Assembly (NCBI GenBank): GCA_937995335.1
Contig: CALKIH010000039.1
Span: forward strand, 13,676 to 77,675
Origin: UBA2357 sp002344625
GTDB lineage: Bacteria; Pseudomonadota; Gammaproteobacteria; Burkholderiales; Rhodocyclaceae
DNA length: 64,000 nucleotides
Direction: 5' to 3'
This document shows, piece after piece, positions 17,507-25,903 of the stretch; positions within the stretch are counted from its first letter, which is position 1; the number at the start of each line of letters is the position of its first letter. The notes below the pieces were generated by a model that made no database searches, was not told the DNA's origin, and saw nothing but the letters and a program-made list of their open reading frames with translations. A program made the translations under genes and the position numbers.

Positions 17507-17929
17507 TTAGTTTGCGGCCGCTTGCCGCCGCGCCTCGATCTCTGCCTGACGCAATTGACTGGCGGGCAACCCGCCGATACTCCAGTCCTCGGGCGCCACC
17601 GGAATGATCCCCCCGCGCACCAGACTCCGTTCTACCCCGAGGATATCGACGATCAGATCAGTGAAGGCCGCAAGCAAGCTCTGCCGGTCTGCGAGCGACC
17701 GCCCCTCGAGCACGATGAACGAGAAATAGGGCGCCATCGCATTCGAATCACTGACCATTTTCCCCCCGACACACATGAAGCGAGGCTCATGCTCGGTCGC
17801 GAAGACACGCACACGATCGATCGGGCAGCGCAATCCAGCGGCAAAGACCATGCTGCAACGGAGCAGCAGGTTTTCCACGGCTGGTGCCGGATGCTGCCCG
17901 CGCACCAGATGAATGTCGAGAATAGGCAT
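17507..17929 (-). CDS. Tandem two-domain tautomerase (4-oxalocrotonate tautomerase superfamily)
   Basis: 140 residues, about twice the length of DmpI. The first half begins MPILDIHLVRGQHP, so the catalytic Pro would be N-terminal after Met removal. The second half (from about residue 66, APYFSFIVLEGRSLADRQ ... SIGGLPAS) is also a 4-OT-like beta-alpha-beta unit, but its Pro67 is internal and cannot act as an amine base. It is the last gene of the lower phenol operon, 11 bp after the SDR gene, so a role on a ring-fission intermediate is inferred. Tandem tautomerases exist elsewhere (e.g. cis-CaaD and MSAD types), so the exact reaction is open. Confidence 0.75.
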   Translation of the reverse strand: MPILDIHLVRGQHPAPAVENLLLRCSMVFAAGLRCPIDRVRVFATEHEPRFMCVGGKMVSDSNAMAPYFSFIVLEGRSLADRQSLLAAFTDLIVDILGVERSLVRGGIIPVAPEDWSIGGLPASQLRQAEIEARRQAAAN

Positions 17930-17940
17930 TTCTGTTCCTT

Positions 17941-18702
17941 TCAGGGAAGGCCACGCCGGCGGCCGGCATCGAGCATCAGCGAGGAACCGGTCATCGCCGA
18001 AGCCTCCGGTGCAAGCAGCATTTCCAGAGCCCAGGCCACCTGCCCCGGCTCGGTGAACGCATGGATCGAAGACTCGCTCAGCATTGAGGCCAGCACGGCA
18101 TCAACCGTGGTTTCCTGCAGACGAGCGCGATCGGCGGCAACCCGGCGCAGGCGCTCAGTATCAGCCGGCCCCGGCGCCACCAGATGGGCGGTGATGCCGC
18201 GCTCACCATAGGCCAGACTCAACTGGCGCACGACGTTGACCAGTGCCGCGTTCGCGACGCCGGCCGCCGCCGCGTAAGCGGTCGGCTCGAAACCGTAGTG
18301 ACCGCCGACGGCGACGAGCCGTGAGTCTCTCTGCAGATGCCCGTCGACCGCCCGCACCAGGCGTAACATGCCCCCGACCTTGATATTGACGGCATCGACC
18401 AGGGCGGAGGTGGCGATGTTCAGGACGCCCCCACCCACGCTGACCCCCGGGCCATGCACGACCATGCGCACTTGGCCGGGCAAGGCGTCGCGAATCTTTT
18501 CGACCGATTCGTCCTGGCCGATGTCGGCGACACACGACACCAGGCCCGGATACCGCGCAGTCAGCGCCTGCAGCGCGCTTTCGCTCCGTGCGACCGCAAC
18601 GACGCCGAAACCACGCGCCAGGAAACGCTCGACCATCACCGCACCCAAAGCGCCGGTGGCGCCGACGATGACGACCCATTCCCTGTTTTCAGCCATGGTC
18701 AT
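17941..18702 (-). CDS. SDR-fold protein with degenerate active site
   Basis: 253 residues of the short-chain dehydrogenase fold: nucleotide motif VGATGALG (residues 13-20) and a helix Asn (N106). The catalytic triad looks broken. The Tyr is present (Y143) but the Lys of YxxxK is Ala (Y143-A-A-A-A147), and the usual Ser before it is Gly (VGGHYG). Reduction by the normal SDR mechanism is therefore doubtful. The start overlaps the dmpG stop (ATGA), so it is an operon member; a second ATG lies two codons in. Not part of the classical dmp operon; role unknown. Confidence 0.75.
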   Translation of the reverse strand: MTMAENREWVVIVGATGALGAVMVERFLARGFGVVAVARSESALQALTARYPGLVSCVADIGQDESVEKIRDALPGQVRMVVHGPGVSVGGGVLNIATSALVDAVNIKVGGMLRLVRAVDGHLQRDSRLVAVGGHYGFEPTAYAAAAGVANAALVNVVRQLSLAYGERGITAHLVAPGPADTERLRRVAADRARLQETTVDAVLASMLSESSIHAFTEPGQVAWALEMLLAPEASAMTGSSLMLDAGRRRGLP

Positions 18703-19760
18703 CCGTAAGCCTTGGCGTCCTTGAGCAGGCCGCGTTCCTTGGCCATGGTCATGGCCGTATCGACGATCATGTCTTCCTGACCGCCAATCATCTTCTTGCG
18801 GCCGAGTTCGACCAGAATGTCGCGCGCCGGGATGCCGAAACGCTCCCCGGCCCGCTTGGCGTGCAGCAGAAAGGTCGAATAGACGCCCGCGAAACCTAGC
18901 GTCAGAGAGGCGCGATCGACGCGGACCATGTGCTCCATCAGCGGCACGATCAGGTCTTCGGCCATGTCCATCAGCTTGAACAGGTCGCAGCCGGTTTCGA
19001 TGCCCATGCGTTCGCAGACGGCGACGAAGACCTCGGTCGGCGTATTGCCGGCCCCGGCACCGAGGCCGGCGACGGAAGCGTCGATGCGGCTGGCGCCCGC
19101 TTCGATGGCAGCGATCGAGTTGGCGATGCCCATGCCCATGTTGTGATGGCCGTGAAAGCCGATTTCGGTTTCCGGCTTGAGCACCGCACGCAGGGCCGAG
19201 ACGCGTGCCTTGACGTCACCCGGCAGCATGTAGCCGGCCGAATCGGTGATGTAAACCGTCTGGGCGCCGTAGGATTCCATCAGCTTGCCCTGCTGAGCCA
19301 GGCCTTCGGCGGTGTTCAGGTGAGCCATCATCAGGAAGCCGCTGGTATCCATGCCCAGCTTGCGGGCGAAGGCGATGTGCTGCGGCGAGGTATCCGCTTC
19401 GGTGCAGTGGGTGGCGACATGCACGCTGCGCGCCCCGGCGTCATAGGCCGACTGCAGTTCCTTCATGGTCCCCAGACCGGGAATCAGCAGGACAGAAATC
19501 CTTGCCCGCTTCATCTTCCCCGCGACGGCCGCGATGTAGTCCTCGTTGGCGTGCGGCGCGAACCCGTGCTGCAACGAATTGCCGCCGAGGCCGGCGCCGT
19601 GCGTGACCTGGATCAGCGGCACCCCTGCGTCGTCGAGGGCCGTCGCGATGCTGACCATCTGCTCGATGGACATCTGTTCCCGCTTGGCATGCATGCCGTC
19701 GCGCAGCGACATGTCGTGGATGACGACCTTGCGGCCCTCGAGATGGGTTTCGGCGCTCAT
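18699..19760 (-). CDS. dmpG: 4-hydroxy-2-oxovalerate aldolase
   Basis: 353 residues from ATG 19760, which has GGAGGT 7 nt upstream and overlaps the dmpF stop (TGATG). It cleaves 4-hydroxy-2-oxovalerate to pyruvate and acetaldehyde. HMGL-like TIM barrel: metal-binding IHDMSLRDGMHAKREQ at the N-terminus, HGAGLGGNSLQHG, the metal His pair in GFHGHHNMGMGIANS, and C-terminal DmpG communication domain. It works as a complex with DmpF, channelling acetaldehyde. Length and motifs are canonical. Confidence 0.97.
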   Translation of the reverse strand: MSAETHLEGRKVVIHDMSLRDGMHAKREQMSIEQMVSIATALDDAGVPLIQVTHGAGLGGNSLQHGFAPHANEDYIAAVAGKMKRARISVLLIPGLGTMKELQSAYDAGARSVHVATHCTEADTSPQHIAFARKLGMDTSGFLMMAHLNTAEGLAQQGKLMESYGAQTVYITDSAGYMLPGDVKARVSALRAVLKPETEIGFHGHHNMGMGIANSIAAIEAGASRIDASVAGLGAGAGNTPTEVFVAVCERMGIETGCDLFKLMDMAEDLIVPLMEHMVRVDRASLTLGFAGVYSTFLLHAKRAGERFGIPARDILVELGRKKMIGGQEDMIVDTAMTMAKERGLLKDAKAYG

Positions 19761-20674
19761 CACGCGACCTCCAGAGGCTTCAGTTGAATCTTGCCGGCGA
19801 TGATTTCTTCGGCGAACATCTCGGCGGTACGCGTCGCGGCCGCCGTCATGATGTCCAGATTGCCGGCGTATTTCGGCAGATAGTCGCCGAGACCGGCGAC
19901 CTCCATGAACACCGACACTTTCCTGCCTTCGAACAGCGGACCGTTGACCAGACGATAGCCGGGAACGTAGCGCTGCACTTCGGCAATCATCTTCATGATC
20001 GACTCGGTGATGCGCGGCTGGTCCGGCTCGTCATCGGTCAGGCAATAAATGGTGTTGCGCATCATCATCGGCGGATCGGCCGGGTTGATGATGGCCAGCG
20101 CCTTGCCCTTGCGCGCGCCGCCGACCACCTCGATGGCGTTCGAGGTCGTGTAGGTGAACTCGTCCAGATTCGCCCGGGTTCCCGGCCCCACCGACTTCGA
20201 CGACAGGCTGGCGATGATCTCGCCATAGGCCACGCTCTGGATGCGGGACACGGCATTGACGATGGGGATCGTCGCCTGGCCGGCGCAGGAAATCATGTTG
20301 ACGTTCATCTCCACTTTGTCGGCATGCTCGCGCAAGTTTACCGGCGGCACGCACAGCGGGCCGATGGCCGCGGGGGTGAGGTCTATCATCATCACCCCCA
20401 GCTCGTTGAGCTTGCGGCTGTTTTCCGCGTGCACATAGGCGCTGGTGGCGTCGAAGGCGATCTGGATGCCGTCCTCGCGCACATGCGGCAGCAGGCCGTC
20501 CACGCCTTCGGCGGTGGTCTTGAGGCCCAGTTCGCGCGCGCGCGCCAGGCCCTCGGACGCCGGGTCTATGCCCGCCATCCATACCGGTTCCAGCACCCGG
20601 CTGCGCTGGATCTTGTAGATCAGGTCGGTGCCGATGTTGCCCGACCCGATCAATGCACAGCGAATTTTCTTCAT
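19760..20674 (-). CDS. dmpF: Acetaldehyde dehydrogenase (acylating)
   Basis: 304 residues from MKKIRCALIGSGNIGTDL, converting acetaldehyde plus CoA and NAD+ to acetyl-CoA. The Rossmann motif GSGNIGTD is at residues 9-16, the catalytic Cys in VNMISCAGQATIPIV, and the DmpG-interacting C-terminal half is intact. ATG at 20674 overlaps the dmpI stop (ATGA). The long open frame upstream of this ATG is shadow sequence. Last step of the meta pathway. Confidence 0.97.
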   Translation of the reverse strand: MKKIRCALIGSGNIGTDLIYKIQRSRVLEPVWMAGIDPASEGLARARELGLKTTAEGVDGLLPHVREDGIQIAFDATSAYVHAENSRKLNELGVMMIDLTPAAIGPLCVPPVNLREHADKVEMNVNMISCAGQATIPIVNAVSRIQSVAYGEIIASLSSKSVGPGTRANLDEFTYTTSNAIEVVGGARKGKALAIINPADPPMMMRNTIYCLTDDEPDQPRITESIMKMIAEVQRYVPGYRLVNGPLFEGRKVSVFMEVAGLGDYLPKYAGNLDIMTAAATRTAEMFAEEIIAGKIQLKPLEVA

Positions 20675-20898
20675 AGTCCCTGCTCCTGCGTTGCGGCAGC
20701 GCGCTGACGCTCCGCGCGCTGCGCCATGGTCTGTCCGGCGACGAAGAACTCCTGCGCGCCGTGTTCGGTTATGAGGATGCGCACCGTGTCGGGGCTGCAC
20801 GACAGCGTGCGGGCGACCGCTTCGGTCACCGCGGCGGCCACGCTGCATTTCAGTTCCGGGCTGCGGCCTTCCATCATGTGCATTTCAATGATTGGCAT
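20671..20898 (-). CDS. dmpI: 2-hydroxymuconate (4-oxalocrotonate) tautomerase
   Basis: 75 residues starting MPIIEMHMMEGRSPELK, with catalytic Pro1 after Met removal and the LEGRS-like loop (MEGRS). It isomerises 2-hydroxymuconate to 2-oxo-3-hexenedioate. Slightly longer than the 62-residue hexameric enzyme of Pseudomonas, with an Arg/Gln-rich tail (RAERQRAAATQEQ). The start has GGAGAC upstream. It lies between dmpH and dmpF, an order different from the classical operon, where it is last. Confidence 0.94.
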   Translation of the reverse strand: MPIIEMHMMEGRSPELKCSVAAAVTEAVARTLSCSPDTVRILITEHGAQEFFVAGQTMAQRAERQRAAATQEQGL

Positions 20899-20922
20899 GG
20901 GATGTCTCCGATCGGTCCCGGT

Positions 20923-21726
20923 TTACTCGACGAAACGCATCGATACGCTGCCCAGCTCCTGGAAACGGGCGACGATGCTGTCACCCGGTTTCACGGCGAC
21001 GGCCTCGGTGATGCCGCCGCTCATCACGAAGCTGCCCGCGGGCAGCGTCTCGCCCAGTTCGGCGAGGATGTTCACCAGCATCGCGATGGCTTCGGCCGGG
21101 TGCCCGAGCACCGCGGCCGCGGCCCCCATGCCCGCGATCTCGCCGTTCTTTTCCATCACCACGCCGAGCGTGCGCAGGTCCAGCTCATCGACATAGCGTG
21201 CACGCCCGCCGCCGACGTAGCGGGCCGACGAACCGTTGTCGGCAACCACGCTTGCGAGGTCGAACTTGAAGCCGGAAAAGCGCGAATCGATGATTTCCAC
21301 CGCCGGCAGCACGTAGTCGGTGGCGTCGAGCACGTCCTCGCGGGTGCAGCCGGGACCGGCGAGGCCCTTCTTCATGACGAAGGCCACTTCGCACTCGACA
21401 CGCGGGTGCACCAGGTCGGCAGTCGAAATCGCCGCGTTCTCGGGGCGCGCCATGCGGTCGGTCAGGAAGCCGATCGACGGCACATCCACCCCCATCTGCA
21501 GCATCTTGGCCTTCGAGGTCAGGCCGGCCTTCCAGCCCACCAGCCTGTGGCCTCTGGCGATGAAGCGGCGGCGCAGCTCGTTTTGCACCGCATAGCCGTC
21601 GCCGATGGTCATGCCCGGGTATTCGTCGGTCAGCTTGGGGATCGCATAGGCACGCGTCTGCGCACCCTCGACCCGTTCGCACAGGCGGACGATGTCCTCC
21701 CGCGACAAGGTGATGTTCATGCTCAT
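20923..21726 (-). CDS. dmpH: 4-oxalocrotonate decarboxylase
   Basis: 267 residues, a member of the DmpE/DmpH metal-dependent family. Visible features: GWKAGLTSKAKMLQMGVD, the acidic metal ligands in HPRVECEVAFVMKKGL, and EIIDSRFSGFKFDLASVVADN. It forms a complex with the hydratase DmpE, so the unstable dienol passes between them. Distinguished from DmpE by the SKAK segment and by its gene partner; the two paralogues are adjacent and overlap (ATGA). Confidence 0.93.
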   Translation of the reverse strand: MSMNITLSREDIVRLCERVEGAQTRAYAIPKLTDEYPGMTIGDGYAVQNELRRRFIARGHRLVGWKAGLTSKAKMLQMGVDVPSIGFLTDRMARPENAAISTADLVHPRVECEVAFVMKKGLAGPGCTREDVLDATDYVLPAVEIIDSRFSGFKFDLASVVADNGSSARYVGGGRARYVDELDLRTLGVVMEKNGEIAGMGAAAAVLGHPAEAIAMLVNILAELGETLPAGSFVMSGGITEAVAVKPGDSIVARFQELGSVSMRFVE

Positions 21727-22520
21727 GCTGCGCTTCTCCCGGAAAACCTGACCCGGCAGCTACCCAGGCCGCCGACGGTGCATACCAGTTCGTCGCCATC
21801 CACCACCGGCACCAGGGCCGACTGCGAACCGGACAGGATCACCTCGCCCGCCTTGAACGGAATGCCCAGCTCGCCCAGCGTATTCGCCAGCCACGCCACC
21901 GCGTTGGCCGGCGAGCCCTGCACCGCGGCGCCGACGCCGGTCGAGAACAGCTCGCCGTTCTTTTCCAGCACCATTCCGGCCAAGGTGATGTCGAGCCGGC
22001 GCGGATCGCCCTTCGTCTTACCGAGCACATAGACGCCGCACGAGGCGTTGTCGGCGACGGTGTCCTGGATCTTGATCTTCCAGTCGGCGATGCGTGAATC
22101 GACGATCTCGAAACACGGCAGCACGTAGTCGGTCGCGCGGATCACGTCCATCGCGGTGACACCGGGGCCCTTGAGGTCTTCCTTCAGCACGAAGGCCAGC
22201 TCGGCCTCAGCCTTGGGCTGGATCAGCGCACCGAGGTCGATGGTGTCGCCTTCCTGGTAGACCATGCCCGAGGTGAGCATGCCGAAATCCGGCTGGTAGA
22301 CCCCCAGAAAATCCTGCACCGGCTTGCTCGTCGCGCCGATCTTCTTGCCGACGATCGTCTCGCCGGCCGCCACCCGGCGCGCAACGAAGCGCTCCTGGAT
22401 GCGGTAGGCATCGGCAATCGTGATGTCCGGCTCGCGCTCGATGAGCGGGCGCAGCACCCGGCGCTCGCGCCAGGCCTCGTACAGCTCGTCGCCGAGCCGA
22501 TCGATCTCGTTATCGTCCAT
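21723..22520 (-). CDS. dmpE: 2-oxopent-4-enoate hydratase
   Basis: 265 residues from MDDNEIDRLGDELYEAW, adding water to 2-oxopent-4-enoate to make 4-hydroxy-2-oxovalerate. Family features: GKKIGATSKPVQDFLGVYQPDFG, the ligand region PKAEAELAFVLKEDL and EIVDSRIADWKIKIQDTVADN. ATG at 22520 follows dmpC by 8 bp. The open frame running upstream into dmpC is not this protein. Confidence 0.95.
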   Translation of the reverse strand: MDDNEIDRLGDELYEAWRERRVLRPLIEREPDITIADAYRIQERFVARRVAAGETIVGKKIGATSKPVQDFLGVYQPDFGMLTSGMVYQEGDTIDLGALIQPKAEAELAFVLKEDLKGPGVTAMDVIRATDYVLPCFEIVDSRIADWKIKIQDTVADNASCGVYVLGKTKGDPRRLDITLAGMVLEKNGELFSTGVGAAVQGSPANAVAWLANTLGELGIPFKAGEVILSGSQSALVPVVDGDELVCTVGGLGSCRVRFSGRSAA

Positions 22521-22528
22521 GTCGGGCC

Positions 22529-23989
22529 TCAGAGCTTGATGCAGACGTTGCGTGTTTCGGTATAGAACTCGAGCGAATGCACCCCGCCCTCGCGGCCGAT
22601 GCCGGATTGCTTGGAGCCGCCGAAGGGCGTGCGCAGGTCGCGCAGGAACCAACTGTTCACCCAGGTGATGCCGACCTCGACGCGTGCCGCCACGCGATGC
22701 GCGCGCGCCAGGTTCGTGGTCCAGATCGTGGTCGACAGGCCATACACGTTGTCGTTGGCGAGCCTCACCACCTCGTCCTCGCCGTCGAACGGCCGGATGT
22801 GGCAACACGGCCCGAAGATCTCCTCACGCACCGGCGAGGCATCGTCGGCCAGGCCGGTCCAGATCGTCGGCTGCACCCAGGCGCCATCGGCCAGATCGCC
22901 CGGCATGTCGGGCACGCCGCCGCCGGTCACCACCGTCGCGCCCTCTTCCACCGCCTTGCGGTAGTACGACAGCACCTTGTTGCGATGCTCCTGGCTGATG
23001 AGCGGGCCGTAGTTGGCGTCGTCGTCTTCCGGGCGGCCGTACCTGACTGCCTCGGCCTTCGCCTTCAGCGCCTGCACGAAGCGTTCGAAGATCGGCCGCT
23101 CGACGTAGACGCGCTCGGTGCCCAGGCAGACCTGCCCGGTATTCAGGAACGAGGACCGGAAAATGCCCTCGATGGCGGCATCGAAATCGCAATCGGCGAA
23201 CACGATGCCGGCGTTCTTGCCGCCCAGCTCGAAGGACACGTCGCGCATGCCTTCGGAAGCGGCCTTCATGATCGCGGCCCCGGTACGCGTCTCGCCGGTG
23301 AAGGTGATCGCATCGACCCCCGGATGCCGGGTCAGGAACTCGCCCGCGGAATCCGGACCGAAGCCATGGACGACGTTATAGACCCCCTTCGGGATGCCGA
23401 CCGCATTCATCACCTCGCCCAGCAGCGCCGCCGTCTGCGGCGATTCCTCCGACGGCTTGACCACCACGGTATTGCCGCACGCCAGCGCCGGACCGACCTT
23501 CCAGGTCATCAGCATGAAGGGCGCGTTCCACGGGCAGACCACGCCGATCACGCCCTTCGGCACGCGCATCGCGTAGTTCAGCGCGCCGCGGCCGTCCGGG
23601 GTCGACATCTGGAACGACTCGGAGGGTACGTTCTTGATGACATCCGCGAACACCTTGAAGTTGGCCGCGCCGCGCGGGATGAACACGTGGCGCATGACGT
23701 GGCCCGGCTGGCCGATATCGGCCATCTCAGCGCCGACGAAGTCCTCGAAACGGCGGGTGATCTCGTTGGCCACACCGTACAGCAGATCCACGCGCTGTTC
23801 CGTGCTCAGCACGCCCCATTCGCCGTGCAGGGCGGCACGCGCGGCGCCCACCGCGGCGTCGATCTCAGGCGCACCGGCCTCGGAAATCGAGGCGATGACG
23901 CGGTTGTCCAGCGGCGAGCGCTTGTCGAAACGCCTGCCGCTGGCGGCGCCGGCATATTCTCCGGCGATGAAGTTGTCGATCTGGCGCAT
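22529..23989 (-). CDS. dmpC: 2-hydroxymuconic semialdehyde dehydrogenase
   Basis: 486-residue aldehyde dehydrogenase, from MRQIDNFIAGEYAGAASG, oxidising the ring-fission product to 2-hydroxymuconate with NAD+. Motifs: PWNAPFMLMTWKVGPALACG, FTGETRTG, ELGGKNAGIVF (general base Glu) and the catalytic Cys in NTGQVCLGTERVYVE, ending KQSGIGREGG. ATG 23989 has GAGGAGA at a good distance. First gene of the lower operon; the promoter and operator lie 75-145 bp upstream. Confidence 0.97.
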   Translation of the reverse strand: MRQIDNFIAGEYAGAASGRRFDKRSPLDNRVIASISEAGAPEIDAAVGAARAALHGEWGVLSTEQRVDLLYGVANEITRRFEDFVGAEMADIGQPGHVMRHVFIPRGAANFKVFADVIKNVPSESFQMSTPDGRGALNYAMRVPKGVIGVVCPWNAPFMLMTWKVGPALACGNTVVVKPSEESPQTAALLGEVMNAVGIPKGVYNVVHGFGPDSAGEFLTRHPGVDAITFTGETRTGAAIMKAASEGMRDVSFELGGKNAGIVFADCDFDAAIEGIFRSSFLNTGQVCLGTERVYVERPIFERFVQALKAKAEAVRYGRPEDDDANYGPLISQEHRNKVLSYYRKAVEEGATVVTGGGVPDMPGDLADGAWVQPTIWTGLADDASPVREEIFGPCCHIRPFDGEDEVVRLANDNVYGLSTTIWTTNLARAHRVAARVEVGITWVNSWFLRDLRTPFGGSKQSGIGREGGVHSLEFYTETRNVCIKL

Positions 23990-24068
23990 GTTCTCCTCGC
24001 ATGGTCGATGTTTGTGCATCCAGTGTCCGCCTCCGTCGCGGGCGGGCTGGGCGCTGATTTCAGGGATG

Positions 24069-24097
24069 AGTCTAGGCAGGGCGAGATATACCGTCAA
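24069..24097 (-). promoter_or_regulatory. Sigma70-like promoter of the dmpC operon
   Basis: On the minus strand a -35 hexamer TTGACG (24092-24097) is followed after exactly 17 bp by TAGACT (24069-24074). Transcription would start near 24062, giving a leader of about 70 nt to dmpC. The -35 box is fused to the GGTATT half-site of the adjacent operator, as expected for the activation site of a LysR-type activator. Confidence 0.6.
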
Positions 24098-24134
24098 ATA
24101 CCTTGTTATCGAATAAAACATACCTAATAAGTAT
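24091..24134 (-). promoter_or_regulatory. BenM/CatM-type LysR operator upstream of dmpC
   Basis: Two parts: CCGTCAAATACC at 24091-24102 and the inverted repeat ATAC-CTAATAA-GTAT at 24120-24134, 17 bp apart. ATAC-N7-GTAT is the established BenM/CatM recognition sequence and also fits the general T-N11-A LysR motif. The same arrangement with the same spacing occurs at 40730-40773 beside a BenM-like LysR gene. Binding by that regulator is inferred. Confidence 0.7.
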
Positions 24135-24228
24135 CAACATCCCCTTCGTCCACAATGGCGCGATACCCCCATTGCAGTCGATGAAATGGCGTAGAATGGC
24201 AAAAACTGACATCTGCGAGGTTCCTGCC

Positions 24229-24495
24229 ATGTCCATCAATGTTTCCCTGCCGCCGGAACTGGAAAGGAAGGTCCGGCAGCACGTCGAATCCGGCCTCTAC
24301 AGCTCGGCCAGCGAAGTCATCCGCGAAGCACTGCGCCTGTTCGAGACCTATCGCGGCGTTCAGGGCGCCGCACTGGCGGCGTTGAAGACGGACATCGCCG
24401 CCGGGATCGAAGACATCGAGGCCGGACGGGTAGGCGAACTCGACGTCTCCGAACTCAAGCAGCAGGGCAGAGCCATGCTGGTTGCGCGCAAGTAG
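24229..24495 (+). CDS. parD: ParD-type antitoxin
   Basis: 88 residues, MSINVSLPPELERKVRQHVE, a ribbon-helix-helix DNA-binding domain (residues 1-45, with SSASEVIREALRLFE) followed by a flexible toxin-neutralising tail. Length and motif fit ParD. ATG 24229 has GAGG upstream. It is followed by parE with a 5-bp gap. As usual for such modules, the antitoxin probably represses its own promoter, which would lie in 24135-24228, back to back with the dmpC promoter. Confidence 0.9.
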   Translation: MSINVSLPPELERKVRQHVESGLYSSASEVIREALRLFETYRGVQGAALAALKTDIAAGIEDIEAGRVGELDVSELKQQGRAMLVARK

Positions 24496-24500
24496 GCATA

Positions 24501-24806
24501 GTGGCGCGCCTGCGCTTCTCCGCCACGGCCCGGAACGATCTGCTGGAAGCCTGGCTGTACGTTGCCGAAGAAGACACGGACGCGGCCGACCGCATTCTCG
24601 ACCACATCGATGCGGAAGCCCGGCATCTCCTCGATCAGCGAAAGATGGGACGGGAACGCAGCGAACTAGCAGCGGGCTTGCGAAGTTGGCCGACATCCAC
24701 CCCGTACATCCTTTTCTACTTCGAGGACGATCAGGGGATCGTCGTCGCGCGGGTGCTACATCATGCCCGCGACATCCCGATGATCGACGCTTGGCCGAAA
24801 CACTGA
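24501..24806 (+). CDS. parE: ParE/RelE-fold toxin
   Basis: 101 residues from a GTG start, MARLRFSATARNDLLEAWLYVAEE, with the ParE signature IAEDNP-like region (EEDTDAADRILDHI) and C-terminal RVLHHARDIPMI. ParE toxins act on DNA gyrase; the fold is shared with RelE RNases, so the target is inferred from closer likeness to ParE. Forms an operon with parD and ends 24 bp from the convergent dmpP stop. Confidence 0.9.
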   Translation: MARLRFSATARNDLLEAWLYVAEEDTDAADRILDHIDAEARHLLDQRKMGRERSELAAGLRSWPTSTPYILFYFEDDQGIVVARVLHHARDIPMIDAWPKH

Positions 24807-24830
24807 GCCGGACGCTGTCCCCGACCGCAC

Positions 24831-25892
24831 TCAGATCGCCTTGAACAGCGGACTCCTGACCTGCTGCGCATCCGCCGCCGAGATGAACTTCTCGGTGTAG
24901 ATGTCGCGCTCGAACAGCCGCCCCTGCATCAGCGTGGTGATGCAGGCGTCGATCATCAGCGGCGGGCCGCACAGATAGGCCTTAGTTCCGCGGAAGTCGT
25001 TGTCGAAGGCCGCCTTGGCCGCGTCATGGACGAAGCCGCGAAAACCGCCCCACTCCGACTCCTCGGGCTCGTGCGACAAGGCCGGCACGTAGCGGAAGTT
25101 GGGATGCCTGCCGGCAAGCGCGAGGAACTCGTCGTGATAGTAGAGTTCGCTGCGATTGCGCTGCCCGTAGACCAGCGTGATCGGCAGGTCGAACCCCTCC
25201 TCGAGCAGGTCCAGGATCATCGAGCGCGGGCTCGACAACCCGGAGCCGCCCGCCATGAAGATCACGGGGACCTTGGCCGACTTCTTGACGAAGAAGCGCC
25301 CATACGGGCCGGTGATGCGGATGCGTTCGCCCGCCCGCATCTGCTCGTGAACATACGTCGTCCCTTCGCCGCCGGGCACGATGCGGATGTTCAGCTCGAC
25401 CTCGCCCGCCTGCGACGGCGGGCTGGCGATCGAGAAGGCACGGCTGCCGATACCGCCAGGCAACTCCAGGTTGATGTACTGCCCGGCCTGGAAACGAATC
25501 CCCTCGGCATCGTCGAGCCTTATCCAGACGCCCTTGATGGTGGGTGTCAATGTCTCGATGCGGCTCACCACGCCGTCGAAGTCGCGTACCGGCAGATTTT
25601 CGGCGTCCGGGTCTTCCTCGATCTCGGCCTCGATCACCAGGTCGCTCTGCGCAGTGGCACAGCACGCAAGACATTTGCCCTCATCGCGCTCGAAGTCCAT
25701 CAGCGCAAAACTCGACGCCTCGCCATGCTCGATTTCACCGTCGCTGATCTGCACTTTGCAGGTCGCGCACAAGCCATGGCAGCAGGCATGCGGCAGGTAG
25801 ATACCCGCGCGCAGCGCTGCGTCGAGAATGGTTTGCCCATCCTCGATCTCGATGGTCTGGCCCAGCGGCTCTATGGTCAGTTCATGACTCAT
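24831..25892 (-). CDS. dmpP: Phenol hydroxylase reductase component P5
   Basis: 353 residues from ATG 25892 (MSHELTIEPLGQTIEIEDG). An N-terminal plant-type [2Fe-2S] ferredoxin domain carries the cysteines in ACCHGLCATCK and CLACC; then an FAD-binding domain (SRAFSIASPP) and an NAD domain (FMAGGSGLSSPRSM, AYLCGPPLMIDAC). It passes electrons from NADH to the diiron hydroxylase. Last gene of the sigma54-driven operon, 11 bp after dmpO. Confidence 0.97.
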   Translation of the reverse strand: MSHELTIEPLGQTIEIEDGQTILDAALRAGIYLPHACCHGLCATCKVQISDGEIEHGEASSFALMDFERDEGKCLACCATAQSDLVIEAEIEEDPDAENLPVRDFDGVVSRIETLTPTIKGVWIRLDDAEGIRFQAGQYINLELPGGIGSRAFSIASPPSQAGEVELNIRIVPGGEGTTYVHEQMRAGERIRITGPYGRFFVKKSAKVPVIFMAGGSGLSSPRSMILDLLEEGFDLPITLVYGQRNRSELYYHDEFLALAGRHPNFRYVPALSHEPEESEWGGFRGFVHDAAKAAFDNDFRGTKAYLCGPPLMIDACITTLMQGRLFERDIYTEKFISAADAQQVRSPLFKAI

Positions 25893-25903
25893 CGCCCCTC
25901 CCC

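Noticed and set aside
24160..24175. GATACCCCCATT near parD resembling the GATACCCGCTTT repeat at 49804
   Set aside because: Only partial likeness, single copy and no insertion signs; treated as chance.
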